Notes: generated from the sequence alone by a model not told the origin. Positions 1 to 11,540 are shown, counted from the stretch's first letter. The stretch is DNA of 64,000 nt from Pseudomonas frederiksbergensis (GCF_017114915.1 NZ_JAAUOE010000007.1:111575-175574), one strand, 5' to 3'. Numbers and translations are program-made.

Positions 1-45
1 ATCATTAGCGGTAAACTCCCGGCACTTTGAATGGGAACCTGAAAC

Positions 46-810
46 ATGACCGAAGACACCATCAAGCGCCGGGCTCGCGGTCTGGACCGGGCGTTCGACA
101 TCCTCGATTTCCTCAAGGAAATCGGCCAGCCCCTGCGCCCGAACGAAATCGCCAGTGGCATCGGCAGCCCGAAATCCACGGTCTACGAATTGGTTGCGTC
201 CTTATTGGAGCGACGCATTCTCGAACCCGTGGGCAAGGACGGTCACGTTTACCTCGGCCGTCAGTTGTACTTCCTCGGGCAGGCGCATTTGCGCCATTTC
301 GACCTGTCCCGCGAGGCCGATCACGCCTTGCAGGAGATCGTCAGCCAGACCCACGAAACCGCGCAGATGTGCCTGCTCAACGGGCGCAAATACACCGTGG
401 CATTGATGAAAGAGGGCGAGCGGCATTTTCGCATTTCTTCGGACATCGGCGAGAACGCTCCGATCCCCTGGACCGCTTCCGGACGCCTGTTGCTGGCGCA
501 CCTGAGCGATCAGGAGATCGTCGATTTGATCGACCCCGACGACTTCATCCTGCCCGACGGCGAACGCCTGCCGCTGGAGCGGTTTCTTGAAGAAATCCGC
601 CAGGCCGGTATCGATGGGTTCTTTTCCTTCGACAGCGTCGCCGACACTTTCACCCATTGCTTCGCCGCCCCGGTCAAAGACCCGAACGGTGTGGCCATCG
701 CGACCCTGTGCATCGTCGCTCCACGGGCCGATGCGAAGAACAATTACAACGACTATCGCCGGGTGCTGATCGACAGCGCCAACAGCCTTGCCCGGCGTAT
801 CAACGAATAA
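46..810 (+). CDS. IclR-family transcriptional regulator
   Basis: A 254-residue protein of normal IclR length. An N-terminal winged helix (about residues 10-70, with SPKSTVYELVASL as the recognition helix) precedes an IclR effector domain (about 80-250). Visible effector-domain landmarks are PWTASGRLLLAHL and the C-terminal stretch around CIVAPRADAK. It lies 39 bp upstream of the amino-acid deaminase and points the same way, so it probably controls the deaminase-kinase pair in response to a small organic ligand. The ligand cannot be read from the sequence. The ATG at 46 has a modest GGGA-type ribosome site. Family call is firm; specificity is inference. Confidence 0.9.
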   Translation: MTEDTIKRRARGLDRAFDILDFLKEIGQPLRPNEIASGIGSPKSTVYELVASLLERRILEPVGKDGHVYLGRQLYFLGQAHLRHFDLSREADHALQEIVSQTHETAQMCLLNGRKYTVALMKEGERHFRISSDIGENAPIPWTASGRLLLAHLSDQEIVDLIDPDDFILPDGERLPLERFLEEIRQAGIDGFFSFDSVADTFTHCFAAPVKDPNGVAIATLCIVAPRADAKNNYNDYRRVLIDSANSLARRINE

Positions 811-849
811 CAGCGGCTGCCTGCGGCCGCGTGTGTGAGGAGATCGACC

Positions 850-2064
850 ATGTACTCCAAAAATACTGCCGCCGTGGAAAAGGGTTTTGCCCACACTGGC
901 GCCAACCTGGTGCGTGACGTCAGCCTACCGGCGCTGGTGCTGCACCGCGACGCGCTGGAACACAACATTCGCTGGATGCAGGACTTCGTCAGCCATAGCG
1001 GCGCGGAACTGGCGCCCCACGGCAAAACCAGCATGACCCCGGCGCTGTTTCGTCGCCAACTGGACGCCGGTGCCTGGGGCATCACTCTGGCCAGTGCCAC
1101 GCAAACCCGCGCGGCTTACGCCCATGGTGTGCGCCGGGTGCTGATGGCCAATCAACTGGTCGGCACGCCGAACATGGCGCTGATCGCCGATCTGCTGGCA
1201 GACCCGACCTTCGAGTTCTATTGCATGGTCGATCACCCGGATAACGTCGCCGACCTCGGCGCGTATTTCGCCTCGCGCGGCGTGCGCCTGAACGTGATGA
1301 TCGAGTACGGCGTGGTCGGCGGTCGTTGCGGTTGCCGCACCGAAGCCGAAGTGCTGGCGCTGGCCAAGGCGATCGCCGCTCAACCGGCGTTGGCGCTGAC
1401 CGGCATCGAGGGTTACGAAGGGGTGATTCATGGCGATCACGCCGTCAGTGGCATCCGCGAATTCGCCACCTCCCTGGTGCGTTTGGCGGTGCAGTTGCAG
1501 GACAGCGGTGCGTTCGCCATTGCCAAGCCGATCATCACCGCATCGGGTTCGGCCTGGTATGACCTGATCGCCGAGTCGTTCGAAGCGCAGAATGCCGGCG
1601 GCCGATTCCTCAGCGTGCTGCGCCCCGGCAGTTACGTGGCCCACGACCATGGCATCTACAAAGAAGCGCAATGTTGTGTGCTCGACCGTCGCAGTGACTT
1701 GCACGAAGGTTTGCGCCCGGCGCTGGAAATCTGGGCGCATGTGCAGTCGTTGCCGGAGCCGGGTTTTGCGGTGATCGCCCTGGGTAAGCGCGACGTGGCT
1801 TATGACGCCGGTTTGCCGGTGCCACTGCTGCGTTACAAGGCCGGCGTGGTGCCGGCGATCGGCGAGGATGTGAGTGCCTGCAAGGTCACGGCGGTGATGG
1901 ACCAGCATGCGTTCATGACGGTGGCGCCGGGGGTTGAGTTGCGGGTGGGCGATATCATTTCGTTCGGGACTTCGCACCCGTGTTTGACGTTCGACAAGTG
2001 GCGCGTCGGGTGTCTGGTGGATGAGCAATTGAATGTCATCGAAACCATGGAAACCTGTTTTTAA
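850..2064 (+). CDS. PLP-dependent amino acid deaminase (D-serine dehydratase / D-threonine aldolase fold III family)
   Basis: A 404-residue fold-type III PLP enzyme. The lysine in APHGKTSM (about K59) is the expected Schiff-base lysine, and the C-terminal SHPCLTFDKW carries the His/Cys pair that binds metal in DSD1-type D-serine dehydratases. By family it should deaminate a D-hydroxy amino acid to a keto acid in the cytoplasm. I chose the ATG at 850 over the in-frame GTG at 835 because GAGGAG (837-842) sits seven bases before it. It lies between an IclR regulator and a sugar kinase, and its last codons nearly abut the kinase gene, suggesting an operon. The exact substrate is unknown. Confidence 0.85.
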   Translation: MYSKNTAAVEKGFAHTGANLVRDVSLPALVLHRDALEHNIRWMQDFVSHSGAELAPHGKTSMTPALFRRQLDAGAWGITLASATQTRAAYAHGVRRVLMANQLVGTPNMALIADLLADPTFEFYCMVDHPDNVADLGAYFASRGVRLNVMIEYGVVGGRCGCRTEAEVLALAKAIAAQPALALTGIEGYEGVIHGDHAVSGIREFATSLVRLAVQLQDSGAFAIAKPIITASGSAWYDLIAESFEAQNAGGRFLSVLRPGSYVAHDHGIYKEAQCCVLDRRSDLHEGLRPALEIWAHVQSLPEPGFAVIALGKRDVAYDAGLPVPLLRYKAGVVPAIGEDVSACKVTAVMDQHAFMTVAPGVELRVGDIISFGTSHPCLTFDKWRVGCLVDEQLNVIETMETCF

Positions 2065-2077
2065 GAGCCCCCACAAC

Positions 2078-3013
2078 ATGAACAACATCAGCCCTCTGGG
2101 CCCCAACATCCCGCGCATCGCTCTGATCGGCGAGTGCATGATCGAATTGCAGCAGCGCGCCGACGGCTCTCTGCAACAAAGCTTCGGCGGCGATACCCTG
2201 AACACTGCGGTCTACCTGGCCCGTGAGTTGGGCGACGGCGGCTCGGTGGATTACGTCACGGCCCTGGGTGACGACAGTTTCAGCGATGCAATGTGCCAGA
2301 GCTGGGCCAGCGAACACATCGGCTTGGGCATGGTCCAGCGTTTGCCCGGTCGCTTGCCCGGCCTGTATTGCATCCAGACCGACGCGGCCGGCGAGCGGCG
2401 TTTTCTCTACTGGCGCAACGAAGCGGCAGTGCGCGATTGTTTTACCACCCCGGCGGCCGCGCCGATCCTGGCGGCGCTGCCGGATTACGACGTGCTGTAT
2501 TTCAGCGGTATCACCCTGGCGGTGCTCGGTGAGCAGGGCCGGGAGAAACTGCTGGACACCCTGATCGAAGCCCGGCAGCGGGATGCGCGGATCGTATTCG
2601 ACAATAATTATCGACCACGGCTGTGGGCCTCGGTCGAGGACGCGCGGGCGGCTTATCGCAGTGTGCTGCCCTATGTCGACCTGGCGTTGCTGACGGTTGA
2701 CGACGAGCAGGCACTGTTCCACTTTTCCGATTGCGCGGCGGTGTTTGCCGCTTACGAACAGATGGGCACGCCCGAAGTGGTGCTCAAGCGCGGTGCCGAG
2801 GCGTGTCTGATTCGTTGTGGTGGTGAGTCGTTCGAAGTGCCGGCGCAGGTGGTCGAACGGGTCGTGGATACCACGGCGGCGGGGGATTCATTCAGTGCGG
2901 CGTATCTGGCTTGCCGGCTCAAGGGCGGTAGCCCGGTCGAGGCCGCAGAGGCGGGGCATCGGTTGGCGAGTCGGGTGATTCAGGTGCCTGGGGCACTGAT
3001 CCCCAAAGATTGA
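2078..3013 (+). CDS. kdgK: pfkB-family sugar kinase, probable 2-dehydro-3-deoxygluconokinase
   Basis: A 311-residue ribokinase/pfkB kinase. The signature DTTAAGDSFSAAYL near residues 265-278 holds the catalytic Asp, and the N-terminal GECMIEL and FGGDTLNTA motifs are typical of KDG kinases, which phosphorylate 2-keto-3-deoxygluconate for the Entner-Doudoroff pathway. Start chosen at 2078 (MNNISPL); a longer reading from 2033 would overlap the deaminase. Ribosome site is weak (AGAG), so coupling to the upstream gene is likely. The stop codon lies inside a terminator hairpin (3001-3042). Sister kinases act on fructose or ribose, so the KDG call is likely, not proven. Confidence 0.75.
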   Translation: MNNISPLGPNIPRIALIGECMIELQQRADGSLQQSFGGDTLNTAVYLARELGDGGSVDYVTALGDDSFSDAMCQSWASEHIGLGMVQRLPGRLPGLYCIQTDAAGERRFLYWRNEAAVRDCFTTPAAAPILAALPDYDVLYFSGITLAVLGEQGREKLLDTLIEARQRDARIVFDNNYRPRLWASVEDARAAYRSVLPYVDLALLTVDDEQALFHFSDCAAVFAAYEQMGTPEVVLKRGAEACLIRCGGESFEVPAQVVERVVDTTAAGDSFSAAYLACRLKGGSPVEAAEAGHRLASRVIQVPGALIPKD

Positions 3014-3042
3014 AATGCAATCTTTGGGGTTGTTGTGTTTTT
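3001..3042 (+). terminator. Rho-independent terminator of the kdgK unit
   Basis: A 12-bp stem (CCCCAAAGATTG with CAATCTTTGGGG) closes a five-base loop and is followed by a T-rich tract. The 5' arm encodes the last residues of the kinase and its TGA stop, so termination signal and coding sequence overlap. Confidence 0.85.
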
Positions 3043-3082
3043 TGTGGCGAGGGAGCCTCACCCTATAGATAGAGCCAACCGA

Positions 3083-3358
3083 TCAATCCCGGTAAAACAC
3101 CTGCACCAGGTGATAGCCGAACTTGCTCTTGATCGGCCCGTGCACCACCCGCAGTGGTTTTTTGAAGATCACCGCGTCGATCGCCCCGACCATCTGCCCG
3201 GGCCGCACTTCGCCAAGGTCCCCGCCGCGTTTGCCGGACGGGCACGTGGAGTATTTCTTGGCCAGCACATCGAAGGCTTCGCCCTTGGCGATGCGTTGTT
3301 TGAGCTGCTCGGCTTCTTCCGAGGTTTTCACCAGAATATGGCGGGCTTGGGCTTTCAT
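3083..3358 (-). CDS. ppiC: Small parvulin-type peptidyl-prolyl cis-trans isomerase (PpiC)
   Basis: A 91-residue single parvulin domain with no signal peptide or extra domains. Visible family motifs are ARHILVKTSEEAE, CPSGKRGGDLGEVRPGQM and SKFGYHLVQV, the usual rotamase core. It catalyses proline cis-trans isomerisation, most likely in the cytoplasm as for E. coli PpiC. It lies 66 bp downstream of the hybrid kinase on the same strand and converges on the kinase operon at 2-3 kb. A second, diverged copy lies at 19021-19302. Confidence 0.92.
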   Translation of the reverse strand: MKAQARHILVKTSEEAEQLKQRIAKGEAFDVLAKKYSTCPSGKRGGDLGEVRPGQMVGAIDAVIFKKPLRVVHGPIKSKFGYHLVQVFYRD

Positions 3359-3424
3359 TGGGCGTACCTTGCAACGGTGGTGGCTATGTTGGTGCCAGCG
3401 TGGGGCGCGCGATTATGCCTTAAC

Positions 3425-5962
3425 TCAGTCGGCTTGGCCGATCATCGTGCGAATCTTGTTGGCCAACAGGTCCATGGAAAAGGGTTTGGCCACCATGTCC
3501 ATGCCTTCCTCCAGGAAACCCTGACGTTCAGCGGCTTTCTCGGCATAACCGGTAATGAACAACACTTTGAGCTCTGGGCGGTGCTGACGAGCGATTTCCG
3601 CCAGCTGTCGACCGTTCATGCCCGGCAACCCGACATCGGTCACCAGCAGATCGACCCGCAGGTCGGATTCCAGCAAGGGCAGGGCGCTCTGCGCATCTTC
3701 GGCTTCATGGGCGTGATAACCCAACTCTTTGAGCAGGTCGAGCACCAGCATGCGCACCGCCGGATCGTCTTCCACCAACACCACGGTTTCGCCGGCAACT
3801 GCTGGCGGAGCTTCACCGGTGACCGGCGTCAGCGTGTGTTCCGGCACCGCGACGTGCAACCGTGGCAAATACAGACGAACGCAGGTGCCCTGGCCCGGCC
3901 GGCTTTGCAGGCTGACATGCCCGCCGGACTGCTGGGCGAAACCATAGATCATCGACAGTCCAAGGCCGGTGCCCTGGCCGATGGGTTTGGTGGTGAAGAA
4001 CGGGTCGAAGGCCTTGGCCAATACCGATGGCGTCATGCCGGCGCCGTTGTCGCTGACGGCAATCATCAGGTAGTCCCCGGTCCTGACCGGTTCCAGGGTG
4101 GTGATGTCGCTGCCGTCGAGGTAAACGTTGGCGGTTTCGATCAGCAACTCGCCGCCATCGGGCATCGCGTCCCGGGCATTGATCACCAGGTTGAGCAAGG
4201 CGTTTTCCAGTTGGCTGACGTCAGTGCTGACCGGCCAGACCTCGTCGGCCAGCTTCAGTCTGAGTTCGATGTGATCGCCCTTGGTGCGGCTGAGCAAATC
4301 TTCCAGGGAATGCACCAGCTGGTTGGCGTCCAGTGGTCTGCGATCCAGTGACTGACGCCGGGAGAACGCCAGCAACCGGTGGGTCAGGGCCGCGGCGCGG
4401 TGGGCTGAAGACACCGCGGCTTCGGTAAAACGACCGATTTCATCGGCGCGACCATTGGCGATGTAACGTTGCATCAAATCGAGGCTGCCGATGATCCCGG
4501 TGAGCATGTTGTTGAAGTCATGGGCGATGCCGCCGGTGAGCTGGCCGACCGCTTCCATTTTCTGCGCATGCCGCAAGGCGTCCTCGGCGCGCTCACGCTC
4601 GAACATCTCGTTCTGCAGTCGCTGGTTGGCTTCGGCCAGTTGTTGGGTGCGGGCGCTCACGCGTTCTTCAAGGGTTTCGTTGAGGTTACGCAGAGCCTCT
4701 TCGGTCTGTTTACGCTCGGTCTCGTCGATCACGAAGATGTAGAAACCATTCACCGCACCATCCGAGCCATGACGGGGCAGGTAGTTCATCAGGGCCTGAC
4801 GGGTGCTGCCATCGCGATGTGAGGTGCTGATGCTGAAACAGCAGGTTTTGCCTTTCAGCGCCTCGGCGATGTGTTCGGCGCGCAGGGCATAGGCTTCATC
4901 GCCCAGCACGTCACGGATGGTGCGGCCGTAAAGCTCCTGGGGCGTCAGGCCATACCATTCCAGGTAGGCGGCATTGTTCAGGCGAAAGCGCTCCTCGCGG
5001 TCCACGTAACTGATCAGGATCGGCATGGCGTTGATGATCAGTTGCAGCTCGGTCTGGCTCTGGCGCAGGGCTTGTTCGATGTGTTTGCGTTCGGTCAGGT
5101 CCAGGGCTGCGCCGAGGAAACGGATCGGCCGACCATGGTGATCCTTGTAGCAACGGCCCCGGGCAAACACCCAGCGCAACTGGCCGTCGGCCTGCAGCAA
5201 GCGATATTCCTCGGCGTACTCGCTGCCATGGGTGATGCAGTGCTTGATGCTGCGGGCAATCATGGCGCGGTCTTCCGGGTGCACGCCGTGCAGGTATTCG
5301 CTGATGGGCAATTGGCTGGCCATGCCCGGGGCGACGCCGTGCAATTGCGCGAAGTGGGCATCGGCGATGAAGCGGTCTTCGCCAATGTCCCAATCCCAGG
5401 TGCCGACGGCATCGGTGGCGGCCAGCGCCAGTTGCAGACGCTGCTCGGTTTCTTGCTGGGCCTTGAGGCTGGCGGCAGAGCGTTGTTCGAGCTCCAGGGC
5501 AATGCGGCGGCGTTCATTGGTTTCGATGGCGGTGACCAGAATCCCGGCCACTTCGGCGCTTTCGTTGCGAATGGGGCTGTAGGTCAAATCCAGCCAGAAG
5601 TCGGAATCCCGACCGTCGCGCTGCAAGGTGAAGCGTTGTTCGCTGTAGGTCCGCACCTGGCCCTGTAGGACGGCGCTGTAAATCGGGTCGGTAAAGTCTT
5701 TGAGTTCCGGCCAGATCAGGTGCGTCGGTTGTCCGAAAGCATGAGGATGTTTACCGCCGGCGAGGAAGGCGAAACCGTCGTTGTAGATCTGGGTGAGCTG
5801 CGGGCCCCACAGCAACAGCATGGGCATCGGTGAGTGGATCACGATGTCCACGGCGGTGCGCAGGCTCTGCGGCCAGTTTTCAGCGGCACCCAGCGGGTTG
5901 TTTGTCCAGTCCAGTCGGGCAATCAAGGCCTGGGCATCGCTGGCGGTCGGTGGTGCGTTCAT
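3425..5962 (-). CDS. Soluble multi-PAS hybrid histidine kinase with receiver domain
   Basis: An 845-residue sensor with no obvious membrane segment. Order: PAS-like region (about 35-150), helical linker, PAS (about 180-295), PAS (about 300-420), coiled coil (420-465), HisKA with the phospho-acceptor His at about 481 ([11 protein letters not shown]), HATPase with N-box [10 protein letters not shown] and G-boxes DNGAGM and [10 protein letters not shown], then a C-terminal receiver with [11 protein letters not shown]. The receiver may act as phosphate sink or autoregulator; no separate response regulator is adjacent. PAS domains suggest cytoplasmic ligand, redox or light sensing, but no cofactor residue is diagnostic. 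The gene starts divergently from the PilT-like ATPase, 118 bp away. Confidence 0.93.
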   Translation of the reverse strand: MNAPPTASDAQALIARLDWTNNPLGAAENWPQSLRTAVDIVIHSPMPMLLLWGPQLTQIYNDGFAFLAGGKHPHAFGQPTHLIWPELKDFTDPIYSAVLQGQVRTYSEQRFTLQRDGRDSDFWLDLTYSPIRNESAEVAGILVTAIETNERRRIALELEQRSAASLKAQQETEQRLQLALAATDAVGTWDWDIGEDRFIADAHFAQLHGVAPGMASQLPISEYLHGVHPEDRAMIARSIKHCITHGSEYAEEYRLLQADGQLRWVFARGRCYKDHHGRPIRFLGAALDLTERKHIEQALRQSQTELQLIINAMPILISYVDREERFRLNNAAYLEWYGLTPQELYGRTIRDVLGDEAYALRAEHIAEALKGKTCCFSISTSHRDGSTRQALMNYLPRHGSDGAVNGFYIFVIDETERKQTEEALRNLNETLEERVSARTQQLAEANQRLQNEMFERERAEDALRHAQKMEAVGQLTGGIAHDFNNMLTGIIGSLDLMQRYIANGRADEIGRFTEAAVSSAHRAAALTHRLLAFSRRQSLDRRPLDANQLVHSLEDLLSRTKGDHIELRLKLADEVWPVSTDVSQLENALLNLVINARDAMPDGGELLIETANVYLDGSDITTLEPVRTGDYLMIAVSDNGAGMTPSVLAKAFDPFFTTKPIGQGTGLGLSMIYGFAQQSGGHVSLQSRPGQGTCVRLYLPRLHVAVPEHTLTPVTGEAPPAVAGETVVLVEDDPAVRMLVLDLLKELGYHAHEAEDAQSALPLLESDLRVDLLVTDVGLPGMNGRQLAEIARQHRPELKVLFITGYAEKAAERQGFLEEGMDMVAKPFSMDLLANKIRTMIGQAD

Positions 5963-5995
5963 CTACATGTCCTGCGCGTGAGTCAATGTGGCGGC

Positions 5996-6052
5996 GTCTA
6001 CTATCCTTGCTGGGTGGTAGACGCTGGATGACCCGCATGGGGTCATTTTTTC
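5996..6052 (+). promoter_or_regulatory. Tandem hairpins, the second terminator-like, upstream of the PilT/PilU-like gene
   Basis: GTCTAC (5996) pairs with GTAGAC (ending 6022). Then ATGACCC-gcatg-GGGTCAT (6028-6046) is followed by six T on the plus strand. The only downstream plus gene starts at 6081, so this terminator-shaped element sits in its leader rather than after a gene. Attenuation is possible; no ligand-binding fold was recognised. Confidence 0.5.
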
Positions 6053-6080
6053 CTTGAATGCTTCGCGGGTGCTTTTTGCC

Positions 6081-7190
6081 ATGGAAATCGATGCATTGTT
6101 GCAGATTCTGGCCAGCCGAAATGGCTCTGATCTTTACCTGTCCACCGGCGCGCCACCCAGCGCGAAATTTGACGGTGTGCTTAAACCCCTGACCGATCAA
6201 CCGTTCAAGCCAGGAGAGGTGGCAGCCATTGCCGCATCCATCATGGACGCCGAACAGCGCCTGGAGTTCGATCGGGAACTGGAAATGAACCTGGCGCTTT
6301 CCCTGCCCAGGGTCGGGCGTTTCCGGCTCAATATCTTCAAGCAGCGCAACGATGTGTCCATCGTGGCGCGCAACATCAAACTCGACATTCCACGCTTCGA
6401 AGACTTGAAACTACCGTCGGTGCTGCTCGAAGCCGTGATGCTCAAACAAGGGCTGATCCTGTTCGTGGGCTCGACCGGCTCGGGCAAGTCGACCTCGCTG
6501 GCGGCGCTGATCGATTACCGCAACCGTCATAGCAGCGGCCATATCATCACCATCGAAGACCCGGTCGAGTTTATCCATCGGCACAAGAAGTCGATCGTCA
6601 ACCAGCGCGAGGTCGGCGTCGATACCCGCAGTTTCCACGCTGCGCTGAAAAACACCCTGCGCCAGGCGCCGGACGTGGTGCTGATCGGCGAAATTCGCGA
6701 CCGCGAAACCATGGAGCATGCGTTGGCGTTTGCCGATACCGGTCATCTGGTGATTTCCACGTTGCATGCGCACAACGCCAATCAGGCGCTGGACCGGGTG
6801 ATCAATTTCTTTCCGGAAGAACGCCGGGCGCAGCTGCTCCACGATCTGGGTAATAACCTCAAGGCGTTTGTTTCCCAACGCCTGGTGCGTACCCGCGATG
6901 GGCAGCGTCGGGCGGCGGTGGAGGTGATGCTCGGAACGCCGACCATCGGCGACCTGATCCGGCGCAACGAGTTTGGCGAACTCAAGGGGATCATGGAGAA
7001 GTCTTCAGAGGAGGGAATGCAGACCTTTGATGGCGCGTTGTTCACGCTGTTTGCCGAGGGCGCAATCGATGAGGCAGAGGCGTTGAAACATGCGGACTCG
7101 GTGAATAACTTGCGCCTGCGGCTGAAAATGCACGCCGAAACCACGTCCAACCCCCATGCACCGCCGGGTGAATGGGGTTTGGTGGACTAG
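6081..7190 (+). CDS. PilT/PilU-family type IV pilus retraction ATPase
   Basis: A 369-residue secretion ATPase. It has an N-terminal PilT-type domain (EIDALLQILASRNGSDLYLS), Walker A GSTGSGKST (about 130-138), Asp box ITIEDPVEFIH, Walker B VLIGEIRD and His box STLHAHNA. Similarity of layout to PilU (accessory retraction motor) is greater than to PilB. ATG at 6081 was chosen because it gives the family's normal N-terminus; an upstream in-frame start at 6054 would overlap the leader hairpin. No other pilus gene is in the window, so this is an orphan motor, perhaps a third PilT/PilU paralogue. It is divergent from the hybrid kinase. Confidence 0.85.
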   Translation: MEIDALLQILASRNGSDLYLSTGAPPSAKFDGVLKPLTDQPFKPGEVAAIAASIMDAEQRLEFDRELEMNLALSLPRVGRFRLNIFKQRNDVSIVARNIKLDIPRFEDLKLPSVLLEAVMLKQGLILFVGSTGSGKSTSLAALIDYRNRHSSGHIITIEDPVEFIHRHKKSIVNQREVGVDTRSFHAALKNTLRQAPDVVLIGEIRDRETMEHALAFADTGHLVISTLHAHNANQALDRVINFFPEERRAQLLHDLGNNLKAFVSQRLVRTRDGQRRAAVEVMLGTPTIGDLIRRNEFGELKGIMEKSSEEGMQTFDGALFTLFAEGAIDEAEALKHADSVNNLRLRLKMHAETTSNPHAPPGEWGLVD

Positions 7191-7198
7191 CGCCGGCG

Positions 7199-9154
<1,956 letters not shown>

Positions 9155-9182
9155 GGCTTGGCCTCTTCTTGTTTATGCATCA

Positions 9183-9289
9183 GATCGTTCCCACGCTCTG
9201 CGTGGGAATGCAGCCCGGGACGCTCCGCGTCCCAAGAGCGGACGCAGAGCGTCCATTGAGGCATTCCCACGCGGAGCGTGGGAACGATC
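9183..9289. repeat. Paired REP-like inverted repeats
   Basis: Outer arms at 9183-9211 and 9261-9289 are near-perfect inverted copies (core GTTCCCACGC...GTGGGAA). Two more small palindromes (GGGACGC...GCGTCCC and GGACGC...GCGTCC) lie between them. This is a common Pseudomonas intergenic REP family, located between two co-directional genes. Confidence 0.85.
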
Positions 9290-9311
9290 AACGATCAGTG
9301 AGGGCGGCAGG

Positions 9312-10085
9312 TTACTGCGCCAACCACCCACCATCAATATTCCACGCCGCCCCACGCACCTGGCTACCGGCTTCGCTGCATAAAAACAGTACCAACTCAC
9401 CCAGTTGCGGCGGCGTCACGAATTCCAGTGACGGCTGCTTCTCGGCCAGCAAATCATGTTGCGCCTGCTGCGGGTCGATCCCGGTCGCGGCGCGATCGTC
9501 GATCTGTTTTTGCACCAGCGGCGTCAGCACCCAGCCCGGGCAAATGGCATTGCAGGTCACGTTGGTCGTAGCGGTTTCCAGACCGACCACTTTGGTCAGG
9601 CCGATCACGCCATGCTTGGCCGCGACGTACGCCGCTTTGCCCACTGAACCGACCTGGCCATGCACCGAAGCGATGTTGATGATCCGTCCCCAGCCTTTGG
9701 TACGCATGCCCGGCAGGCTCAGGCGGGTGCTGTGGAACACCGACGACAGGTTGATCGCCATGATCGAGTCCCAGCGCTCCACCGGAAACTCTTCCACCGA
9801 CGCCACGTGCTGGATGCCGGCGTTGTTGACCAGGATATCCACGCCACCGAACTCGCGCCCGGCATACTCGATCATATCGGCGATCTGCGCCGGGTCGCTG
9901 ACGTCGGCCGGGTGATGTCCGACCTTGCCACCGAATTGCTCGACCTCAGTGATCACCGTCGACGCATCGCCGAAACCGTTGAGGATCAGGTTGGCGCCAG
10001 CCTTGGCCAGGCTCAGGGCGATCCCCAGACCAATGCCGCTGGTGGAACCGGTGACCAGTGCGGTCTTGCCCGAAAGAGTCGTCAT
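9312..10085 (-). CDS. bdhA: D-3-hydroxybutyrate dehydrogenase (SDR family)
   Basis: A 257-residue short-chain dehydrogenase. It has the nucleotide-binding TGSTSGIG near the N-terminus, NNAG, and the catalytic set INIASVHG with YVAAKHG (Tyr/Lys). The ASVHG and YVAAKHGVIGLTK segments match bacterial 3-hydroxybutyrate dehydrogenases, which oxidise D-3-hydroxybutyrate to acetoacetate with NAD. The ATG at 10085 follows GAGG at five bases; a longer reading from 10100 lacks a site. It is 7 bp downstream of the GntP-type permease and precedes acetoacetyl-CoA synthetase, so uptake, oxidation and CoA activation are encoded together. Confidence 0.93.
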   Translation of the reverse strand: MTTLSGKTALVTGSTSGIGLGIALSLAKAGANLILNGFGDASTVITEVEQFGGKVGHHPADVSDPAQIADMIEYAGREFGGVDILVNNAGIQHVASVEEFPVERWDSIMAINLSSVFHSTRLSLPGMRTKGWGRIINIASVHGQVGSVGKAAYVAAKHGVIGLTKVVGLETATTNVTCNAICPGWVLTPLVQKQIDDRAATGIDPQQAQHDLLAEKQPSLEFVTPPQLGELVLFLCSEAGSQVRGAAWNIDGGWLAQ

Positions 10086-10092
10086 GAATACC

Positions 10093-11484
10093 TCACACAA
10101 TGCCAGTGGCGTAGAAAGTACCGATCACCACAAAAACAGCGAGTGTCTTGATCAGCGTAATACAGAAAATGTCTTTGTAGGCCTCGCGGTGGGTCAATCC
10201 GGTGACCGCCAGCAAGGTAATCACCGCGCCGTTGTGCGGCAGGGTGTCCATGCCGCCACTGGCCATCGCGGCGACCCGGTGCAGCACTTCCAGCGGAATA
10301 TTGGCGGCGTGGGCGGCGCTGATGAAGCTCTCGGACATCGCCGCCAAAGCGATGCTCATGCCGCCCGACGCCGAGCCGGTGATACCGGCCAGCAGGGTCA
10401 CGGTAATCGCTTCGTTGACCAGCGGGTTGGGAATGCTCTTGAGCCAGCCGGACAGCACCAGAAAACCTGGCAAAGAGGCGATCACCGCGCCGAAACCGTA
10501 TTCCGACGCCGTGTTCATCGCCGCCAGCAGCGCGCCGCTGACCGCACTTCTACTGCCTTCGGCCAACTTGCCGCGAATCGCCTGAAAGCCGAACACCAGC
10601 ACCATGATGATGCCCACCAGCAAGGCCGCCTGGACCGCCCAGATCGCCGTCAGCTTGGCAATGTCGGTGGTTACGGGAGCGGCCATGCCCGGCAGCGCGA
10701 GGCTGTGAGTTTTGCCGTACCACACAGGAATCCAGCGGGTGAACAGCAGGTTCATCAGGCCCACCAGCAACAGCGGCGACAGCGCGATCCACGGGTTGGG
10801 CAGCTGGATGTCCGGCGCGGTTTCCGGCTCGTTGCGCAGCGCCGAGCCATAGCCTTCACCGGTGCGCTGGGCCTTGTTGCGCTGGCGTTGCAGAAACAGC
10901 ATGCCGGCGCAGAACACGAAAATCGTGCCGATCACCCCCAGCCAAGGCGCCGCCCAGGCGGTGGTGTTGAAGAAGGTGCTGGGGATGATGTTCTGGATCT
11001 GCGGGGTGCCGGGCAGGGCGTCCATGGTGAACGAGAACGCGCCGAGGGCGATGGTCGCCGGGATCAGGCGCTTGGGGATATTGCTCTGGCGGAACATCTC
11101 GGCGGCAAACGGGTACACCGCAAACACCACCACAAACAGCGACACGCCGCCGTACGTGAGCAGGGCGCAGACCAACACGATCACCAGCATCGCCTGGCGA
11201 GTGCCGAGCAGGCGAATCGCCGCCGCGACGATGGAACGAGAGAAGCCCGACAACTCGATCAGCTTGCCGAACACCGCACCGAGCAGGAACACCGGGAAAT
11301 ACAGTTTGACGAAGCCGACCATTTTTTCCATGAACACCCCGGTGAAGACGGGGGCCACGGCGGAAGGGTCGGTAAACAGGACGGCGCCGAGGGCGGCGAT
11401 CGGGGCAAAGAGGATAACGCTGTAGCCACGGTAAGCAGCGACCATCAGCAGCGCTAGGGCTGCCAAGGCAATGATCACACTCAT
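10093..11484 (-). CDS. GntP-family permease, probable 3-hydroxybutyrate/short-chain hydroxyacid importer
   Basis: A 463-residue, strongly hydrophobic inner-membrane protein with about 12 or more transmembrane segments. GntP-family features include the glycine- and proline-rich region SFTMDALPGTPQIQN and the late SGGMDTLPHNGAV motif. GntP proteins carry gluconate or other hydroxy acids by proton symport. Here the gene is first in the unit with bdhA and aacS, so I infer 3-hydroxybutyrate (or acetoacetate) as substrate. A sigma54 promoter (11541-11558) lies about 60 bp before its ATG, and the activator gene lies just upstream on the same strand. Confidence 0.88.
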   Translation of the reverse strand: MSVIIALAALALLMVAAYRGYSVILFAPIAALGAVLFTDPSAVAPVFTGVFMEKMVGFVKLYFPVFLLGAVFGKLIELSGFSRSIVAAAIRLLGTRQAMLVIVLVCALLTYGGVSLFVVVFAVYPFAAEMFRQSNIPKRLIPATIALGAFSFTMDALPGTPQIQNIIPSTFFNTTAWAAPWLGVIGTIFVFCAGMLFLQRQRNKAQRTGEGYGSALRNEPETAPDIQLPNPWIALSPLLLVGLMNLLFTRWIPVWYGKTHSLALPGMAAPVTTDIAKLTAIWAVQAALLVGIIMVLVFGFQAIRGKLAEGSRSAVSGALLAAMNTASEYGFGAVIASLPGFLVLSGWLKSIPNPLVNEAITVTLLAGITGSASGGMSIALAAMSESFISAAHAANIPLEVLHRVAAMASGGMDTLPHNGAVITLLAVTGLTHREAYKDIFCITLIKTLAVFVVIGTFYATGIV

Positions 11485-11540
11485 GGTGTGTCTCTCCTGG
11501 ATTGTTATTTTTGTAGGGTGAAGCTTGGTGGAGAGGGCTA

